Shown here in pieces: positions 35,883 to 45,391 of a stretch of 64,000 nucleotides of DNA. The DNA comes from Cellvibrionaceae bacterium. Its GTDB lineage: Bacteria; Pseudomonadota; Gammaproteobacteria; Pseudomonadales; Cellvibrionaceae. The stretch covers positions 1-64,000 of the forward strand of contig JANQJP010000037.1 in NCBI GenBank assembly GCA_028281575.1, written 5' to 3'. Every line of letters begins with the position of its first letter. Position 1 is the first letter of the stretch. A model generated the notes under the pieces. The model was not told the DNA's origin and did no database searches. It saw only the letters and a list, made by a program, of their open reading frames with translations. The position numbers and the translations under genes are program-made.

Positions 35883-36617
35883 ATGCCTATACATTTAAAA
35901 AAAATAATAGCGGTATCTATTCTCGTCTTCCTGTTAGCTAGCTGTGCCAAGCCGCTTGACGACGACAAACTTCCTTATGTCGGCTTGTGGAAAAGTCATC
36001 AGACCTCCCTGTTAATTACTCAATCCGGGATGTTGGAGTATGAGACTAAAAAGGGCGCCGTTACTACTTCTGTTTCAATGCCGATTAAACATATTGATAA
36101 CGCGGTGATTGAGGCAAGATTTTTATTTATGTCGTCATCGTTTCAATTAGATGGCGCTCCCAAGGACGAAGACGGGATGTTGATGTTGGTGGTCGATGGC
36201 GAGAAATTATATAAGACGGATGAGCTTGGCCGCCTGCCTCAGGCGACTGTTGTGCCGCCGTTGGATGAACTTAGAGTACTTGCCATGAAGGAACTCACTT
36301 TATTGGCCAAAGGCATCAATAACAACGATTTTTCTGAATACCTGGACAACTCTTCCCTAGTGTTTCAAAGCCAGTTTACAAATGAAAAACTGTTGGAAAC
36401 CTATGGGGGCTTTATTGATCAGGAGATAAATATCGAGGAGTGGATGCAAGGTGAGTTTTTGCTTACGGCTGAACCCTCAGTAGATGAGAATGGTGTGTTG
36501 GAAATTGATGGTGCATTTCCCACTTCACCAAATTCGCTGAAGTTTTCGTTGAGTTTTGTCTACACTCATCCAAATTGGAAGAGTTTAGGCGGAAACATAA
36601 ACATCAATAGCGAGTAA
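35883..36617 (+). CDS. Hypothetical lipoprotein
   Basis: About 244 residues from the ATG at 35883 (a TTG start 12 bases up is less likely). It has a signal peptide with lipobox LASC, then KPLDDDKLPYVGLWKSHQTSLLITQSG, which resembles the lipocalin/META-like opening of small outer-membrane lipoproteins, but I cannot name a family. The mature protein is rich in beta-type segments with a helical middle. First of a group of small exported-protein genes (with SIMPL and a 208-residue protein), all on the plus strand with short gaps; a shared role is unproven. Confidence 0.65.
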   Translation: MPIHLKKIIAVSILVFLLASCAKPLDDDKLPYVGLWKSHQTSLLITQSGMLEYETKKGAVTTSVSMPIKHIDNAVIEARFLFMSSSFQLDGAPKDEDGMLMLVVDGEKLYKTDELGRLPQATVVPPLDELRVLAMKELTLLAKGINNNDFSEYLDNSSLVFQSQFTNEKLLETYGGFIDQEINIEEWMQGEFLLTAEPSVDENGVLEIDGAFPTSPNSLKFSLSFVYTHPNWKSLGGNININSE

Positions 36618-36666
36618 CGGCTAATACTGGAAAAGAGATTCCTGGAATAATAAAAAGGAAAGTAAT

Positions 36667-37380
36667 GTGAATGTTTCAAATATACTGATGAGTTTTTTGT
36701 TGGCAACAGGAATTGCAATTGCCGGTTATTTTATTGGGCAAACGATGTATAACGCCAAGGTCGCGTTAAACACCGCCGAAGCGAAAGGCCTGGCTGAGCG
36801 ACGAGTAAGCGCAGATACTGCCAATTGGCATCTGACTTTTAGGGTCTCTGGAGAAACTCGTGATCAGATCGCCGATCTATATAGTCAATCTGAAGATATA
36901 CAAAAGCAGATTGTAGACCTGCTCGTTGAAAACGGTCTTGAGACCGAGGAAATAAATATCGGGATTATTGACTATTCGTACCACGAGTTTAGGAACGAGA
37001 ACCAGGAAGTTGTTGATGAGGTTCATATTCTTGTTGGGTCTATCGAAGTGGAAACGGAAAAAGTGGCTTTGATCTCCAAAGTTCGTTCCGTCGTCAACAG
37101 ACTCATCGCTAAAGGGATAGATATTGAAAACCGGCAGCCGGCATATAGGTTTACACGGTTAAATGAAATAAAGCCGGAAATGCTGCGCGAAGCGACAACC
37201 AATGCGAGAGTCGCTGCGAATGAGTTCGCTGAAAATGCCGGTGTAAAGGTCGGTGGTATCAGAAGTGCCCGACAGGGTAGTTTTTTTGTTAGAGATGCCG
37301 GAGAAGATTATGGCGATACGAATAAAATTGAAAAAGATGTGAGAGTTGTCACCACAATTACATTTTATTTGACGGATTAG
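36667..37380 (+). CDS. SIMPL (DUF541) domain protein
   Basis: A 237-residue protein anchored by an N-terminal helix (residues 4-25), with a SIMPL/DUF541 domain (about 40-235; NTAEAKGLAERRVSADTANWHL opening, and the conserved TNARVAANEFAENAGVKVGGIRSA segment). Family members, such as YggE and BP26, sit in the periplasm as oligomers; the function is poorly defined, linked in some species to oxidative-stress protection. GTG start with AAGGAA seven bases before it. It lies 49 bp after the lipoprotein gene. Confidence 0.85.
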   Translation: MNVSNILMSFLLATGIAIAGYFIGQTMYNAKVALNTAEAKGLAERRVSADTANWHLTFRVSGETRDQIADLYSQSEDIQKQIVDLLVENGLETEEINIGIIDYSYHEFRNENQEVVDEVHILVGSIEVETEKVALISKVRSVVNRLIAKGIDIENRQPAYRFTRLNEIKPEMLREATTNARVAANEFAENAGVKVGGIRSARQGSFFVRDAGEDYGDTNKIEKDVRVVTTITFYLTD

Positions 37381-37448
37381 TGTCAATAGGCGCTATATTT
37401 TTTGGCTAAAAAACTTATTGGATAAAAATTGTTAATTGGAGTTTGGCT

Positions 37449-38075
37449 ATGAGGCTGATTTTTTTAATTTTTACACTGTTGCCCGTTATTTCTTTTGCGG
37501 GTATCAAGGCTGTTACGGATTCGGGAGATATTGTCATATTAAATGATAATGGTACTTGGGTTTATGAATCAAAGGTTGCACTTAAGAAAGAAGAAATTAA
37601 GCGAAATAAAAACAAGTTTGAGAAAAATAGTCAAGCAGTCTTTGAGATTAAGAGTGAAAAAAACTCCAGTAGATTTTGGATAAATCCAGCCAGGTGGAAT
37701 TTCGAAAAAGGCGATCCTGGCGGTGAAACTGAATATCAGTTTCGTCTAAAGGGAGAAGACCTATACGGCATGGCGATTACTGAGAAAGTACAGGTTGAGA
37801 TGGAGAACCTTTTAGATCTCGCCGTGGAAAATGCTCGAACCGTGGCGCCTGATATACGCGTAATATCCAAAGAGTATCGACGAGTGAATGGCGTGACTCT
37901 GCTGCATATGAAGATGGAGGGTACTATCCAGTCGATAAATTTTATTTACTACGGTTACTACTATTCAGATGATACCGGGTCGACACAATATCTCGCTTAC
38001 ACTGCAAAAAATTTGGCTCCTGCTTACGAAAAAGATATTTATAAATTTTTAAATGGTTTCGCTTCAGAAATTTAA
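37449..38075 (+). CDS. Hypothetical exported protein (DUF3157-like N-terminus)
   Basis: A 208-residue exported protein with a signal peptide to about residue 17. A short motif KAVTDSGDIVILNDNGTWVYE is shared with DUF3157-type proteins in my recollection. The mature domain has no catalytic motif I recognise; a central Trp/Asn-rich segment (RFWINPARWNF) and a YYGYYYSDD stretch suggest a beta fold. The start is set at ATG 37449 because GGAG lies seven bases upstream. 68 bp after SIMPL. Confidence 0.6.
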   Translation: MRLIFLIFTLLPVISFAGIKAVTDSGDIVILNDNGTWVYESKVALKKEEIKRNKNKFEKNSQAVFEIKSEKNSSRFWINPARWNFEKGDPGGETEYQFRLKGEDLYGMAITEKVQVEMENLLDLAVENARTVAPDIRVISKEYRRVNGVTLLHMKMEGTIQSINFIYYGYYYSDDTGSTQYLAYTAKNLAPAYEKDIYKFLNGFASEI

Positions 38076-38111
38076 TGTCTTGCCTCGGTAAGTGTCATTA
38101 ACCCCAGCGTA

Positions 38112-38708
38112 GTGTGTTATTTAATATGGGCAGGTATTGTCGCCCTGCCCGTTCATGTTGTGTCCGTTATAGTTTTTGCAGCGTTAGAGCCCAATTACTC
38201 GCATTTGCATCAGTCGGTGAGTATGCTCGGAGCGTTTAGCGCAAGCAATACTTTCGCTATGAACCTTTTCGGTCTATTTTTGCCAGGCTTACTTGTAGTA
38301 GCATTTTCGTATGCGTGTCGCGAATATTTAAAACCATTTGGTGTGAGTGGGCTTTGGGTTGGCAATATGCTGTTTCTGTTTGGGCTAATGTTTGCGGGCT
38401 TGGCGCTGCCAATGGATATGGGACCGATTTGGGGGGCTGATTATACGGTTCACTATATATTGGCTTACAGCGCGGTCATGCCATTTCTATTTGCGACGTT
38501 GTTCACCATAGTGCTTTTGCCAAAGCTGGGTTTTCACAAAGGTCAGACACTTGCTTTGGTAATATTACCGATAATATTTGTGCTGACAAAACCGATGGCA
38601 TTATTTCAGTTGCCGTCTGGCTTGGTACAAAGGATGTTACTTCTGAGTATTTTTACCTGGATAAGTATTTTGTCAGTGAGTATGCTCGGGGTAGTTAAGC
38701 GGCACTAG
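38112..38708 (+). CDS. DUF998 family membrane protein
   Basis: A 198-residue membrane protein with six hydrophobic segments and the DUF998 signature YSHLHQSVSMLGAFSAS near residue 28, followed by a conserved MDMGPIWGADYTVHYI motif. Function unknown. GTG start at 38112, weakly supported. Convergent with the RND permease gene. Confidence 0.8.
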   Translation: MCYLIWAGIVALPVHVVSVIVFAALEPNYSHLHQSVSMLGAFSASNTFAMNLFGLFLPGLLVVAFSYACREYLKPFGVSGLWVGNMLFLFGLMFAGLALPMDMGPIWGADYTVHYILAYSAVMPFLFATLFTIVLLPKLGFHKGQTLALVILPIIFVLTKPMALFQLPSGLVQRMLLLSIFTWISILSVSMLGVVKRH

Positions 38709-38789
38709 AAGGTTATTAAAAAAGCTCATAGCCTTAAGCCGTTAACACGTGGGGTAAAGCAAGTTAAATGCTGGCCGAGAATCTTTTGC

Positions 38790-41700
38790 TTAGGCTACAG
38801 GTGCTTCTTCAAACGACTCTTCTTGCGGTGCCGACGCGTAGTCTTTGGCAAATAGCATATATACGGCGGGAAGTACTATCAGTGTAAATATGGTGCCGAT
38901 AAGCATGCCGAGAACAAGCACCAAACCGATTGAATTGCGCGCTTCAGCACCGGCTCCTGCGGCGAAAATCAGCGGCGTGTGGCCAGCGACTGTAGCCAGG
39001 CTAGTCATTAAAACGGGTCGCAGTCTAATTAACGCAGCGTCTTTAATCGCGGCGAGTTTAGCTTCTCCCTGCTGCTGTAGTTTATTTGCGAACTCGACAA
39101 TTAATATTCCATTACGCACGATTAAGCCAATTAAGGTAACCAGGCCTACTTGCGAATATATATTCAGGGTACTGGTCCAGCCTTCTGTCCAGAAATTCCC
39201 CGAGGGTGCCTTGAGGTAGGTGAATACGAGCGCGCCAAACATGGCGAGTGGAACCGAGCCCAATAAAATAATAAGCGGATCTCTGAAGCTATTGAACTGC
39301 GCAGCAAGTACCAGAAAAATAATAATGACTGCAAACGAAATTGCCGGTAAAAATTTGTTGCCTTCCTTGCGAAGTTGACGCGATTCGCCGGTATAATTTA
39401 TCGCGTAATTTTTAGGTAGTATTTCTTTCGCTTTTTGCTCCATAAATGCCAGTGCCTGATCGAGCGGCACGACAGGCATTCCACTTAGTTTTACGGCATT
39501 TAATTGCTGGAACCGATTGAGTGAGCGTGGAACAATGCTCTCGTCAATCGATGCCACTTCCGCCAGGCGAATAAGGTTGTCGTCAGGCCCGGTAAGATAG
39601 AGGTTGTTTAGATCCTCGGGAGTAAGGCGGGCTTTACGTTTCACTTGCGGAATGACTTTGTAGCTATAACCGTCCATGTTAAAGCGGTTAACGTAGTTAC
39701 CGCCGAGCAACACGGCTAAATCCTGGGAAACGGATTCCAGACTCAAGCCGTAATCGGCCACTTTTTCTTTATCGATAAGTAGTTGCGCATTTGGTTGGTC
39801 TATTTTCATATCGACCAACGGAGGGAATGCGAATAATCCACTGTTCATCGCAGCAAACTGAAGCTCTTGTGCGAATTGGAAAATTTCCTCGGCGGGTGCT
39901 GTAGACAGCAGCACAAAGTCCATTGGAAAATTACTTCCGCCAGGTATCGCGGGTGGCGTGACGGGAATAATACGCAAGCCGGCAACGCTGTCTAATTTTT
40001 GCTGTACTTCTGGAAATATTTCAAACACGGTGCGATCACGCTCATCCCATGGGTCGACAACTACTCCCGAGAAACCGCCGCTAGGCCAGGTAAACTGGAA
40101 GGTGAAATCGGATTCCTCTACAGACTGAAATACGTCATTGACTTGTTTTGCGTAAAAAGCACTTTGATCAACTGTAGCATCTGATGGCGCTTCTACGATA
40201 CCAAAAATAACACCCCTGTCTTCAATAGGCGCCAATTCCTTCGGAGAAAAAATATACATTGGCACAACTAGAAATGAGATAAGTATCCAGAATAGATAGA
40301 CCGAAGATCGATGTTGCAGACTGACGTTGAGAAAGTGCGCATAAAAATCCCTAAAACGTTCAAATACTTTTTCAAGCGGTCCCGCCATGTGCTTGTGTGG
40401 TTTCAACAATTTTGCACCGAGCATTGGTGACAGGGTGAGCGCAACAACGGCGGAGACAACAATTGCTCCGGCTAAAGTGACGGCAAATTCTTTAAATAGC
40501 GCACCGGTAAGGCCGCCTTGAAATGCGATGGGAATATAGACAGATACAATGGTAACCGTCATTGATACAATTGGGCCAACCAATTCTCGAGCGGCAATAA
40601 TCGCCGCTTTAAATGGGCTTTCTCCCGCTTCGATGTGGCGTTCGATATTTTCAACCATAATAATGGCGTCGTCGACGACCAGGCCGACACACAGCACGAT
40701 CGCAAGCAGTGTGATAAGGTTTAACGTGAATCCAAATAATTGAATGATAAAAATAGCGCCGACCAACGATAGCGGAATTGCTACCAGTGGAATCAGTACT
40801 GAGCGGCTAAAGCCGAGGAAAAGAAAAATAACGATTGTAATAATCGTTAAGGTCTCGGCGAGCGTAAAGAGTACTTCGTCTATCGCTGCGGAAATGTATT
40901 CAGTTGAATCATAAGCGACGCGCGCATTTAATCCGGTGGGCAAGCTGTCTCGAATAGCGTCCATTTCCTCGACAACGGATTTTACAACTTCGAGCGAGTT
41001 CGCCGTTGGCAGCACCCAAATACCCATAAATGCGGAGGTGTCGCCTGAAAAATTAACGACGACACTGTAATCTTCTGCTCCAAGCGTGACGTCGGCAATA
41101 TCGCCAAGCCGGATAGTGCCCTCGGGTGTACGGCGCACAATCAGGTTCGCGAAATCCTCCTGCGTTTTTAAATCTGTATTTGCACTGAGATTTATTTGTG
41201 TAAGTGCGCCCTTGGTTTGGCCCAGGGTTGACTGCACATTATTCGCCGCGAGTGCGTTGCGAACATCGGCTGGGCTTATATTTAACGCGGCCATATTTTC
41301 AGGTTTTAGCCAGATCCGCATCGCAAAAGTACGCCCACCTAAAATATCGGCCCGCCGCACACCCGCCAGCGCGCTCAGGCGGGGTTGAATCGCACGGGAC
41401 AGATAATCTGTAATTTGACTTTGCGACAGCACTTCAGAGCTGAAACTGAGATAGGCCGCAGCTACTTGCTCATCGGGGGAGCTAATGGTAATTGCGGGAA
41501 TTTCTGCCTCGGGTGGAAGATCGCCGCGCACCTGATTCACTTTGGCGTTAATTTCTGCCATCGCGCGTACGGGGTCATAATTTAATTTTAAGAAGACATT
41601 GATTGTGCTTGTGCTCAGGGAGCTTTGCGACTCAATATAATCAATGCCATCGGCGGCGGCGATGGCGCGCTCAAGCGGTGTCGTCACAAACCCTTGAACC

Positions 41701-41873
41701 AGTTCGGCACTCGCGCCGACATAGAAGGTCTGGATGGTAATGACCGCACTGTCGCTGCGTGGGTACTGGCGTGTTGTGAGATCAAAGGTCGCCTGTAGGC
41801 CCGCGAGCAATATTAGAAGGCTGACAACAATGGCGAGAACGGGGCGCTTAATAAAGATATCTGTAAAGTTCAT
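38790..41873 (-). CDS. RND efflux transporter permease (AcrB/MexB-like)
   Basis: A 1027-residue inner-membrane proton/drug antiporter with 12 helices and two large periplasmic loops. It opens MNFTDIFIKRPVLAIVVSLLI and shows GLVVDDAIIMVEN with the proton-relay Asp pair, then a second helix bundle with GLIVRNGILIVEFAN. Full-length members pair with a periplasmic adaptor (MFP) and an outer-membrane channel. Neither is encoded next to it: upstream is foldback element C and then cysNC. It may use adaptors encoded elsewhere, or have lost its partner. Substrate unknown. Confidence 0.93.
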   Translation of the reverse strand: MNFTDIFIKRPVLAIVVSLLILLAGLQATFDLTTRQYPRSDSAVITIQTFYVGASAELVQGFVTTPLERAIAAADGIDYIESQSSLSTSTINVFLKLNYDPVRAMAEINAKVNQVRGDLPPEAEIPAITISSPDEQVAAAYLSFSSEVLSQSQITDYLSRAIQPRLSALAGVRRADILGGRTFAMRIWLKPENMAALNISPADVRNALAANNVQSTLGQTKGALTQINLSANTDLKTQEDFANLIVRRTPEGTIRLGDIADVTLGAEDYSVVVNFSGDTSAFMGIWVLPTANSLEVVKSVVEEMDAIRDSLPTGLNARVAYDSTEYISAAIDEVLFTLAETLTIITIVIFLFLGFSRSVLIPLVAIPLSLVGAIFIIQLFGFTLNLITLLAIVLCVGLVVDDAIIMVENIERHIEAGESPFKAAIIAARELVGPIVSMTVTIVSVYIPIAFQGGLTGALFKEFAVTLAGAIVVSAVVALTLSPMLGAKLLKPHKHMAGPLEKVFERFRDFYAHFLNVSLQHRSSVYLFWILISFLVVPMYIFSPKELAPIEDRGVIFGIVEAPSDATVDQSAFYAKQVNDVFQSVEESDFTFQFTWPSGGFSGVVVDPWDERDRTVFEIFPEVQQKLDSVAGLRIIPVTPPAIPGGSNFPMDFVLLSTAPAEEIFQFAQELQFAAMNSGLFAFPPLVDMKIDQPNAQLLIDKEKVADYGLSLESVSQDLAVLLGGNYVNRFNMDGYSYKVIPQVKRKARLTPEDLNNLYLTGPDDNLIRLAEVASIDESIVPRSLNRFQQLNAVKLSGMPVVPLDQALAFMEQKAKEILPKNYAINYTGESRQLRKEGNKFLPAISFAVIIIFLVLAAQFNSFRDPLIILLGSVPLAMFGALVFTYLKAPSGNFWTEGWTSTLNIYSQVGLVTLIGLIVRNGILIVEFANKLQQQGEAKLAAIKDAALIRLRPVLMTSLATVAGHTPLIFAAGAGAEARNSIGLVLVLGMLIGTIFTLIVLPAVYMLFAKDYASAPQEESFEEAPVA

Positions 41874-41935
41874 GTGTCGTGTTCCTTAAGGCCTGTTCAC
41901 ACTAATTCGGTTATCATTGTTGTGGCACATAAGCC

Positions 41936-42309
41936 CTAGGGCCTGTTGACATTAATTTGATCGCCACTGCCGGAGACCAAAATTTCCTTCAGCTCGGCTT
42001 TGGCTTCCTGCGTCGCTCTAACGACTATATCCCTATAGTCGAAGGTGATATGAGCGTGATGTGGTTATTCCACATGAGCGAATATCAAAGCTACCGCTCC
42101 TGCTCTCGCCCTTGCCTATGTCCTATAGGCAACGCAGCTGGAGGAAATTTTGGTCCGGCCCTCGGCAACTGCTCCTGCGTTGCTCTAATAAGCTACATCC
42201 ATGTAGCAATCGTCGTTTATTTGGAATAACCAAACTATTCTCCTCGCGCCTTGATTGGCGTATTTGCAGTCACAACAGTGGTGATCAAATTAGTGTCAAC
42301 AGGCCCTAG
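41936..42309. repeat. Foldback repeat element C (374 bp)
   Basis: Terminal inverted repeats of 34 bp (41936-41969 and 42276-42309) match at 32 positions and begin CTAGGGCCTGTTGACA. A second nested pair lies inside: 20 bp (41975-41994 and 42136-42155) matching at 19 positions (GACCAAAATTTCC). It carries palindromes CGACTATA-TCCC-TATAGTCG, TGCCTAT-GTCCT-ATAGGCA and GCTACAT-CC-ATGTAGC, and the core GCAACTGCTCCTGCGTTGCTC shared with element A. A further half-copy of the arm (GGCCTGTTCACACTAATT) is at 41890-41907. It fills the gap between the RND gene start and the cysNC stop. Confidence 0.85.
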
Positions 42310-42311
42310 CA

Positions 42312-44210
42312 TCAAAAAACGATACCGTACTCGCGCAGTTTACGGACGATATGCGTGACAACCTGATCGACAGACATTTTACTCGTATCAATAGTAATTT
42401 CAGGATTTTCCGGCACTTCGTAGGGTGAATCGATACCGGTAAAATTGCTAATTTCTCCTGCGCGCGCTTTTTTGTACAACCCTTTGGGATCGCGTTGCTC
42501 ACAAATCTCCACACCAGTATCAATATAGACCTCGATAAATTCGCCTGGCGCCATCATCTTCCGCACCATCTGCCGCTCACGGTGGAATGGCGAGATAAAC
42601 GAGGTCAAAACGACCTGGCCGGCATCCACCATCAATTTTGCGACTTCACCTACCCGCCGAATGTTTTCAACGCGATCATTATCGCTAAAACCCAGGTCTG
42701 AGCAGAGTCCATGGCGAACATTATCGCCATCAAGTAAATAGGTGCTGTGCCCCATAGAGAACAACGCTTTTTCAAGTGCGTTTGCCGACGTCGATTTGCC
42801 CGAACCCGAAAGCCCGGTAAACCAGATAACCGCAGGTTTTTGCCCGTGACGCTTGGCCCGAGCCTGCTTGTTAACATCCATGTTGTGCCAAACAATATGC
42901 TCGTTGCCCAATGATTTGACGACCATGCCGGCACCAACGGTGACATTGGTTAAACGGTCAATAAAAATAAGATTACCCGTATGGCGTGAGCGGCTATATG
43001 GATCAATGGTCACGGCTTCTGTTAACTCAAGTTTGCAACGGGCGATGCCGTTTAGCGGAAGCGAATCGACCTTGGCTTGCTCCAGCGTGTTCACGTCCAC
43101 CTGGTATTCAATTTCAGAAACCATGCCGGACACTTCTGCCGAGCCAATTTTGACATAGTAGTTTTTACCTAACTCCAGCGGCGTATCATGCATCCACACC
43201 ACATCAATAAGCACAGCACTTGCGGGCTCAACATTATCATTGGCAGCAACGATCATATCGCCACGGCTGATATCGATTTCGTCATTTAGTGTTAACGTTA
43301 CCGCATCTCCCGGGCGGGCAGCCGCAACATCGCCATCAAAGGTGACGATTTGTTTAATGGTTGATGTTTTATTTGATGGCAGCGCCTTGATTTCCTGACC
43401 CGGCTCAAAGACACCGGCAGCAACAGTTCCGCAAAAGCCACGAAAATCCAGGTTCGGACGATTGACATATTGCACTGGGAAACGCGATATTTCAGTATTC
43501 TCATCTTTATCTATTTCAACGTCTTCGAGAATATCGAGCAGAGGTTTGCCGCTGTACCAGGGTGACTTCTCGCTCAAGCTAGCCACATTGTCGCCCTCGA
43601 GAGCGGAAATAGGGATAAATTGCGTATCGGGCACATTTAGGTTCTTCGCAAATTCTTCATAGTCCGTTTTAATTTGCTCAAATTTTTCTTGTGAAAAATC
43701 GATTAAGTCCATTTTGTTTACGGCAATAACAAAATGCTTAATGCCCAATAACGAACAAATAAAGCTATGGCGGCGCGTTTGAGTTTGTACGCCGTATCGC
43801 GCATCAATTAGCAAAATGGCCAACGACGCTGTAGACCCACCTGTCGCCATATTGCGTGTGTACTGCTCATGCCCAGGCGTATCTGCAATAATGAATTTAC
43901 GTTTTTCGGTTGAAAAATAACGATATGCGACGTCAATTGTAATACCCTGCTCTCGCTCGGACTGCAAACCATCCACTAACAGCGCCAAATCTATTTTTTC
44001 ACCCGTTGTTCCATGGGTCTTACTGTCCTTGGAAATTGCCGCCAATTGATCTTCATAGATCATCTTTGTGTCGTGCAGCAGACGGCCGATGAGTGTGGAC
44101 TTGCCATCGTCTACACTGCCACAGGTTATAAAACGCAACAGGTCTTTTTCTTCATGTTGTTTGAGGTACTGATGAATATCTTCTGCAATTAAATCTGATT
44201 TGTGTGACAT
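42312..44210 (-). CDS. cysNC: Bifunctional sulfate adenylyltransferase subunit 1 / APS kinase
   Basis: A 632-residue fusion that makes PAPS from sulfate with CysD. The CysN GTPase domain has GSVDDGKST (residues 31-39), DTPGHEQY and NKMD, and two OB-like domains follow (about 235-430). The APS-kinase domain from about 448 has P-loop GLSGSGKST at 466-474. CysN drives the CysD reaction with GTP and CysC phosphorylates APS. PAPS is the sulfuryl donor for the sulfotransferase-like gene at 58836 and feeds cysteine synthesis. Separated from cysD by 158 bp containing element D. Confidence 0.97.
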   Translation of the reverse strand: MSHKSDLIAEDIHQYLKQHEEKDLLRFITCGSVDDGKSTLIGRLLHDTKMIYEDQLAAISKDSKTHGTTGEKIDLALLVDGLQSEREQGITIDVAYRYFSTEKRKFIIADTPGHEQYTRNMATGGSTASLAILLIDARYGVQTQTRRHSFICSLLGIKHFVIAVNKMDLIDFSQEKFEQIKTDYEEFAKNLNVPDTQFIPISALEGDNVASLSEKSPWYSGKPLLDILEDVEIDKDENTEISRFPVQYVNRPNLDFRGFCGTVAAGVFEPGQEIKALPSNKTSTIKQIVTFDGDVAAARPGDAVTLTLNDEIDISRGDMIVAANDNVEPASAVLIDVVWMHDTPLELGKNYYVKIGSAEVSGMVSEIEYQVDVNTLEQAKVDSLPLNGIARCKLELTEAVTIDPYSRSRHTGNLIFIDRLTNVTVGAGMVVKSLGNEHIVWHNMDVNKQARAKRHGQKPAVIWFTGLSGSGKSTSANALEKALFSMGHSTYLLDGDNVRHGLCSDLGFSDNDRVENIRRVGEVAKLMVDAGQVVLTSFISPFHRERQMVRKMMAPGEFIEVYIDTGVEICEQRDPKGLYKKARAGEISNFTGIDSPYEVPENPEITIDTSKMSVDQVVTHIVRKLREYGIVF

Positions 44211-44261
44211 AGCTTTTTGTCTCTTCTAAATTCGCTTTTTTAGCGTAGGTGCCGCAGCACG

Positions 44262-44338
44262 GGTGGCTGCAATTTTCCGCGAGGGAGCGGAGTTTACATC
44301 TAGTAAATGAGCATCCTGAGCGGGAAATTGCAGTCGCC
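44262..44338. repeat. Foldback repeat element D (77 bp)
   Basis: Inverted repeat of 19 bp (44262-44280 and 44320-44338) matching at 16 positions, around the palindrome TTTAC-ATCTA-GTAAA (44293-44307). Three mismatches are of the T/C or G/A type, which still pair as G-U in RNA. It lies in the 158-bp gap between cysD and cysNC, where the genes are usually almost contiguous, and shares the outer-arm plus ATC-centred palindrome layout of elements A-C. Confidence 0.7.
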
Positions 44339-44368
44339 AGGGCAAGTAAACTAGCTAAGAACCGAATT

Positions 44369-45283
44369 TTAGAAATAGCCCTCCCTCTTCTTCTTCTCCA
44401 TCGAACCGCTTTGGTCGTGATCGATAGTGCGTCCCGAGCGCTCAGAAGTGGTCGTCAATAACATTTCCTGAATAATATCCGGCAGGGTCTGCGCCTTGGA
44501 TTCAACGGCACCTGTAAGCGGGTAACAACCCAATGTACGAAAACGCACCCACTTCTCCATCGGCTTTTCGCCGGGTTCGAGCGGCATGCGATCATCATCG
44601 ACCATAATCAAGGTGCCATCGCGCTCCACAACCGGCCGAGGCGCCGCATAATAAAGTGGCACAATTTTAATTTGCTCGAGGTAGATGTATTGCCAAATAT
44701 CCAATTCCGTCCAGTTGGACAGTGGGAAAACACGAATCGATTCCCCCTTGTTAACACGCGAGTTGTATATATTCCAGAGTTCTGGGCGTTGGTTCTTGGG
44801 GTCCCAGCGATGGTATTTGTCTCTAAAGGAATACACACGCTCTTTAGCGCGGCTCTTCTCCTCATCTCGACGCGCACCACCAAAGGCTGCGTCGAACTTA
44901 TACTTATCCAACGCCTGCTTGAGCGCGACCGTTTTCATGATGTCCGTGTGCTTTGCACTTCCATGATCGAAAGGATTAATGCCCTGAGCCACGCCTTCTT
45001 GATTGGTATGAACCAACAGCTCCATACCGATCTCTTTCGCAAATGCATCGCGAAACTCAATCATTTCACGAAACTTCCAGGTCGTATCTATATGCAAAAG
45101 TGGAAAAGGCGGGACACCGGGCGCAAAAGCCTTGCGCGCCAAATGCAACATCACGGCTGAATCTTTACCAATCGAATACAGCATTACAGGATTATCAAAT
45201 CCTGCGGCAACTTCGCGGATTATATGCATCGATTCCGCTTCTAACTGCTTGAGGTGGGTGCGATTTCTATCAAGATCATTCAT
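44369..45283 (-). CDS. cysD: Sulfate adenylyltransferase subunit 2
   Basis: ATP-pyrophosphatase-type subunit that transfers AMP to sulfate, 304 residues. PP-loop-like [13 protein letters not shown] is at about residues 36-48, and the conserved [12 protein letters not shown] and EGYF C-terminal segments fit the family. First gene of the cysD-cysNC unit, with element D between them. Upstream (about 45330-45390) is AT-rich with two ATCGATAAA copies that could hold the promoter; regulation by CysB is known for the family but no site is assigned. Confidence 0.96.
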   Translation of the reverse strand: MNDLDRNRTHLKQLEAESMHIIREVAAGFDNPVMLYSIGKDSAVMLHLARKAFAPGVPPFPLLHIDTTWKFREMIEFRDAFAKEIGMELLVHTNQEGVAQGINPFDHGSAKHTDIMKTVALKQALDKYKFDAAFGGARRDEEKSRAKERVYSFRDKYHRWDPKNQRPELWNIYNSRVNKGESIRVFPLSNWTELDIWQYIYLEQIKIVPLYYAAPRPVVERDGTLIMVDDDRMPLEPGEKPMEKWVRFRTLGCYPLTGAVESKAQTLPDIIQEMLLTTTSERSGRTIDHDQSGSMEKKKREGYF

Positions 45284-45391
45284 TTACAGGCCTATAGGCA
45301 GAATTGCAAAAACGCGAGGAGTATAGACCACAAAAAAACATCGATAAATCAAATAATATTGAATATTAATATCGATAAAACAAGATTCATG

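Noticed and set aside
41936-42309. CRISPR-like array from the many palindromes in elements A-D
   Set aside because: The repeats are not evenly spaced direct repeats with unique spacers; they are nested inverted repeats, and no cas gene is near.
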